25,249 nt of DNA from Flavobacteriaceae bacterium (GTDB taxonomy: Bacteria > Bacteroidota > Bacteroidia > Flavobacteriales > Flavobacteriaceae), in contig JAURBD010000014.1 in assembly GCA_030829155.1 (NCBI GenBank), forward strand, positions 1-25,249. Reading direction: 5' to 3'. Every line of letters starts with the position of its first letter. Position 1 is the stretch's first letter. The position numbers and the translations under genes are program-made. Shown here piece after piece: positions 22,384 to 25,249 of this stretch. The notes under the pieces were generated by a model, which was given only the letters and a program-made list of their open reading frames with translations, was not told the origin of the DNA and searched no databases.

Positions 22384-25249
22384 CTAAGCTTTGTTTTTAT
22401 TTTGCGTATCGAACATTACCGGTGTAGCAATAAATACCGAACTATAAGTACCTACAATAACTCCTATTATCAGTGCAAACATAAAGCCTCGGATTGATTC
22501 TCCACCAAATGTAAAGATTGCTAACAAAACCAATAAAGTTGTTAATGAAGTATTTAAGGTTCTACTTAATGTACTGTTTAAAGCTGAATTAACTGTGGTG
22601 TTCAATTCCCATTTAGAATGCTCATTTGTAAATTCTCGAATACGGTCAAAAACTACTACAGTATCGTTCAAAGAGTATCCAATTACGGTCAAAATCGCAG
22701 CAATAAATGCTTGATTGATTTCCATGTTAAAGGGCATGATTGAGTAAGTCAATGAGAATATCCCCAGTACAATGACCACATCGTGGAATACTGCGGCAAC
22801 GGCTCCCAAAGAAAATTGCCATTTGCGGAAACGCAATAATATATATAAGAATACAACAATTAAAGAACCAAAAACAGCTAGAAATGAATTTTGCTTAATG
22901 TCATCCGCAATTGTTGGTCCAACTTTAATTGAGGACATTATCCCTACTGTCTTTACGTCAGATCCATTTACAAATTCATCATAAGTGATTCCTTGTGGAA
23001 GGTAAGCTTGTAAACCTGAATAAAGTTTTTCGTAAATTTCGTTATCAATTGCAGATCCCTCTTCATCAACCTTATATTTGGTTGTTATTTTTAATTGATT
23101 GTCGTCTCCAAATGTTTTTGCTTCAACACTTCCAAAAGCATCAACAAGAACACTTTCTATTTCTGTTGGATTTACAATCTTATCAAAACGAACAGTGTAA
23201 GATCTTCCTCCAACAAAATCAACTCCTTGATTTAAACCTTTAAAAGTAAGTGATGTTACACTAAAAATTAATAAAACTCCTGAAATTACATAAGCGATTT
23301 TTCTTTTTTCTAAAAAGGTTATGCTCATGTTTTGAAACAAGCCTTGAGTTGCTGAGGTAGCAAAAGAAACTATTTTCCCTTTGATCGAACGACCGTCAAT
23401 TAATAGTCTAGTAATAAAAATGGCAGTAAACAACGAAGTTGCGATACCGATCAATAAGGTAGTTGCGAATCCTTTAATTGGCCCCGTTCCAAATACAAAT
23501 AAAATCAATGCTGTTAAACCTGTTGTTATGTTTGCATCTAAAATGGATGAAAGTGCGTTATCAAAACCATCAGCAACCGCTTTGAGTTGTCCTTTACCTT
23601 TTTTAAGTTCCTCACGTATGCGCTCGAAAATAAGTACGTTTGCATCAACTGAAATACCAATGGTTAAGACAATTCCTGCAATTCCTGGAAGGGTCAATAC
23701 AGCTCCCAATCCTGCTAAAATTCCAAAAATAAGTAATATGTTCAATACCAAAGCTACATCGGCAAAAATACCCGATGAACCATAATAAAAGAGCATCCAA
23801 AGTAATACGATAAATAATGCGATTACAAAAGAGTATATCCCGCTCTTAATAGCTTCTTTACCTAGAGAGGGTCCAACGATTTCTGACTGAATGATATCTG
23901 CAGAAGCTGGCAATTTACCTGCTCTAAGAACATTGGCTAAATCAATCGCTTCATTAAGTGTAAAATTACCTGATATCTCGGACCGACCACCCGATATTGC
24001 TCCTTTGCTAACCCCAGGGGCAGAATACACAACGTCGTCCAATACAATAGCAATATTGCTGGCTTCTCTGAAGGCTTTTCCTGTTAAATTTTCCCACACA
24101 CGCGCACCCTTGGAATCCATTTGCATAGAAACAGATGGTTGACCAACTTGATCATAGGATTGCAATGCGTCAACAATAACTCCTCCACTCATTGGGGGGG
24201 TGTTTTCTCTATTGGACTTTAGAATATATAGATCAACCAACTCAGAATCCTCTTGTTCTTTTCCCCAAGCAAATCTTATGTAACGGAATTGTTGTGGCAA
24301 TAATCTTCTTACTTCAGGAAGATCAAGGTAACTCGAAACAATATTCTTATCTTTTTTAGCAAATTGAGCTAAAACAGGTCCTCCTTGATAGCCATATCCT
24401 TTGACTAGATCTAAAATTGGATTTCCTTGTGCAATAGAAGCAGAATCTTTTGCTTCTACGTCAGCTAAAAGGTCATCAATTTCGGAGGCTTCAGTGGATT
24501 CTTTGATTTCTTGTACACCTTTTTCAATTAAAAGGTTGTTTGCTTGGTATAAGAAATTTACTAATTGATCGTTTTTGTAAGTTTCCCAAAATTCTAATTG
24601 GGCAGTACTTTGTAGTAGGTTTTTTACACGCTCGACATCACGAGCTCCTGGAAGTTCTACTAGAATTCTTCCCGAAGTACCAAGACGTTGAATGTTTGGT
24701 TGAGTTACTCCAAATTTATCAATACGCTTTCTCAATACTTCGAAAGCTGAAACAATAGATTCATCAATTTTACGACGAACAATCGGACGTACTTGTTCAT
24801 CAGTCATTTCAAAATTGATGACATCGCTCAATGTTCTGTTAGCAAAAATTTCAGGGTTTGCCAATGAAACATCTCCTTTAATTGCCTCAAAAGCTGTAAA
24901 AAAAGATTCTACAAAAGGTTCATCAGTACTCTTTTGAAGAAGATCAGCATCATCCAATGCCTTGTTGAAGGTTGCATTTTTAGAATAATCTGTTAATCCT
25001 TTTAAAATATCTTTTACCGAAATTTGAAGAATTACATTAATTCCTCCTTTCAAGTCAAGACCTTTATTCAATTCTTTTCCCTTCGCATCATTGTAAGAGG
25101 TAAATCCATAAATAGGTAAATTCCCTATTGAATCCAAATAGTTTGTTTCGATTTGTTCTCTAAGAGTAACATAGTCTGGTTGATCTTCAGCTACCCTATT
25201 GATGGCAAATGATTTAGCCTTATCTTCTTGGCTACTTGAAATGAAAGTA
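22384..25249 (-). CDS. secDF: fused protein-export membrane protein SecDF (5' end outside window)
   Basis: The frame stays open from 22384 to the right edge, so the gene is cut at its 5' end. A TTG at 25137 is only an internal leucine, and the residues before it (ending QIETNYLDSIGN) continue sensibly. The visible part is about 954 residues. The SecD half has GLDLKGGINVIL, a large periplasmic region and six helices with GISVDANVLIFERIREE. The SecF half begins near the GLNQGVDFVGGRSYTVRF element and has GYSLNDTVVVFDRIRE. The Asp residues in DANV and NDTV are the known proton-path positions. The protein uses the proton gradient to pull secreted chains through SecYEG. Separate secD and secF genes are usual in E. 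coli; fusion is the rule in Bacteroidota. Confidence 0.96.
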   Translation of the reverse strand, partial: TFISSSQEDKAKSFAINRVAEDQPDYVTLREQIETNYLDSIGNLPIYGFTSYNDAKGKELNKGLDLKGGINVILQISVKDILKGLTDYSKNATFNKALDDADLLQKSTDEPFVESFFTAFEAIKGDVSLANPEIFANRTLSDVINFEMTDEQVRPIVRRKIDESIVSAFEVLRKRIDKFGVTQPNIQRLGTSGRILVELPGARDVERVKNLLQSTAQLEFWETYKNDQLVNFLYQANNLLIEKGVQEIKESTEASEIDDLLADVEAKDSASIAQGNPILDLVKGYGYQGGPVLAQFAKKDKNIVSSYLDLPEVRRLLPQQFRYIRFAWGKEQEDSELVDLYILKSNRENTPPMSGGVIVDALQSYDQVGQPSVSMQMDSKGARVWENLTGKAFREASNIAIVLDDVVYSAPGVSKGAISGGRSEISGNFTLNEAIDLANVLRAGKLPASADIIQSEIVGPSLGKEAIKSGIYSFVIALFIVLLWMLFYYGSSGIFADVALVLNILLIFGILAGLGAVLTLPGIAGIVLTIGISVDANVLIFERIREELKKGKGQLKAVADGFDNALSSILDANITTGLTALILFVFGTGPIKGFATTLLIGIATSLFTAIFITRLLIDGRSIKGKIVSFATSATQGLFQNMSITFLEKRKIAYVISGVLLIFSVTSLTFKGLNQGVDFVGGRSYTVRFDKIVNPTEIESVLVDAFGSVEAKTFGDDNQLKITTKYKVDEEGSAIDNEIYEKLYSGLQAYLPQGITYDEFVNGSDVKTVGIMSSIKVGPTIADDIKQNSFLAVFGSLIVVFLYILLRFRKWQFSLGAVAAVFHDVVIVLGIFSLTYSIMPFNMEINQAFIAAILTVIGYSLNDTVVVFDRIREFTNEHSKWELNTTVNSALNSTLSRTLNTSLTTLLVLLAIFTFGGESIRGFMFALIIGVIVGTYSSVFIATPVMFDTQNKNKA

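Noticed and set aside
24194..24200. Run of seven G in secDF as a possible phase-variation tract
   Set aside because: It is short, encodes conserved-looking Pro residues, and switching off secDF would be harmful.
25135..25137. TTG as start codon of secDF
   Set aside because: The frame stays open upstream to the window edge with plausible sequence, and SecD needs an N-terminal membrane helix that lies further upstream.
1..25249. Search for a mobile element, defence system, CRISPR array or secondary-metabolite cluster
   Set aside because: No transposase, integrase, restriction or Cas-type protein, no spaced direct repeats and no terminal inverted repeats are seen; gene content is core housekeeping with uniform AT-rich codon use.

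Overview
The window is a compact, AT-rich bacterial chromosome segment that I assign to Bacteroidota, most likely a flavobacterium. The evidence is a fused SecDF, a Rho with a long Asn/Lys/Gln-rich insertion, a two-repeat DUF1599 protein, a DUF4293 protein next to rho, the folP-cdaA pair, bacillithiol genes in place of glutathione genes, and several good matches to the Bacteroidota housekeeping promoter (TTG, 19-21 nt, TAnnTTTG). No rRNA, insertion sequence, prophage, CRISPR array or defence island is visible. Almost all genes are core housekeeping genes, so I do not claim a new multigene system.

Layout. 1-430: tail of a possible + strand gene, then tRNA-His with its own promoter and terminator on the - strand. 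440-2778 (-): gpx-like peroxidase, a trans-sulfuration PLP enzyme and bshB1, tightly packed; this ties cysteine supply, bacillithiol synthesis and peroxide defence together. 2969-6468 (-): DUF1599, an orphan DppB-type permease, tpiA, prmA and clpS, nearly gap-free. 6539-8197 (+): folP and cdaA. 8200-10705 (-): truA overlapping an MsbA-like exporter. 10930-13608: a YfcE-like phosphoesterase (+), a DUF4293 membrane protein (-) and rho (+). A two-way terminator then separates rho from the tRNA-Glu/rpsT unit (-). 14141-15619 (-): proS. 15716-18375 (+): a low-complexity lipoprotein and a FadL/OmpP1-type outer-membrane protein. 18456-22292 (+): folE, cysS, yidD, lgt and a BstA/YfiT-type thiol transferase. 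22384 to the right edge (-): secDF, whose 5' end lies outside the window.

Links between genes. folE and folP both serve pterin/folate synthesis from separate operons. bshB1 and the BstA-like gene bracket bacillithiol synthesis and use. lgt (lipoprotein lipidation), yidD and secDF all serve export and membrane insertion, and the 15716 lipoprotein is a likely client. The points most worth a second look are the Tyr/Arg-rich lipoprotein with a perfect 15-bp tandem repeat in its coding sequence, an 8-bp inverted repeat just upstream of rho, the RHK instead of RHR motif in CdaA, and an orphan DppB-type permease inside the tpiA operon.
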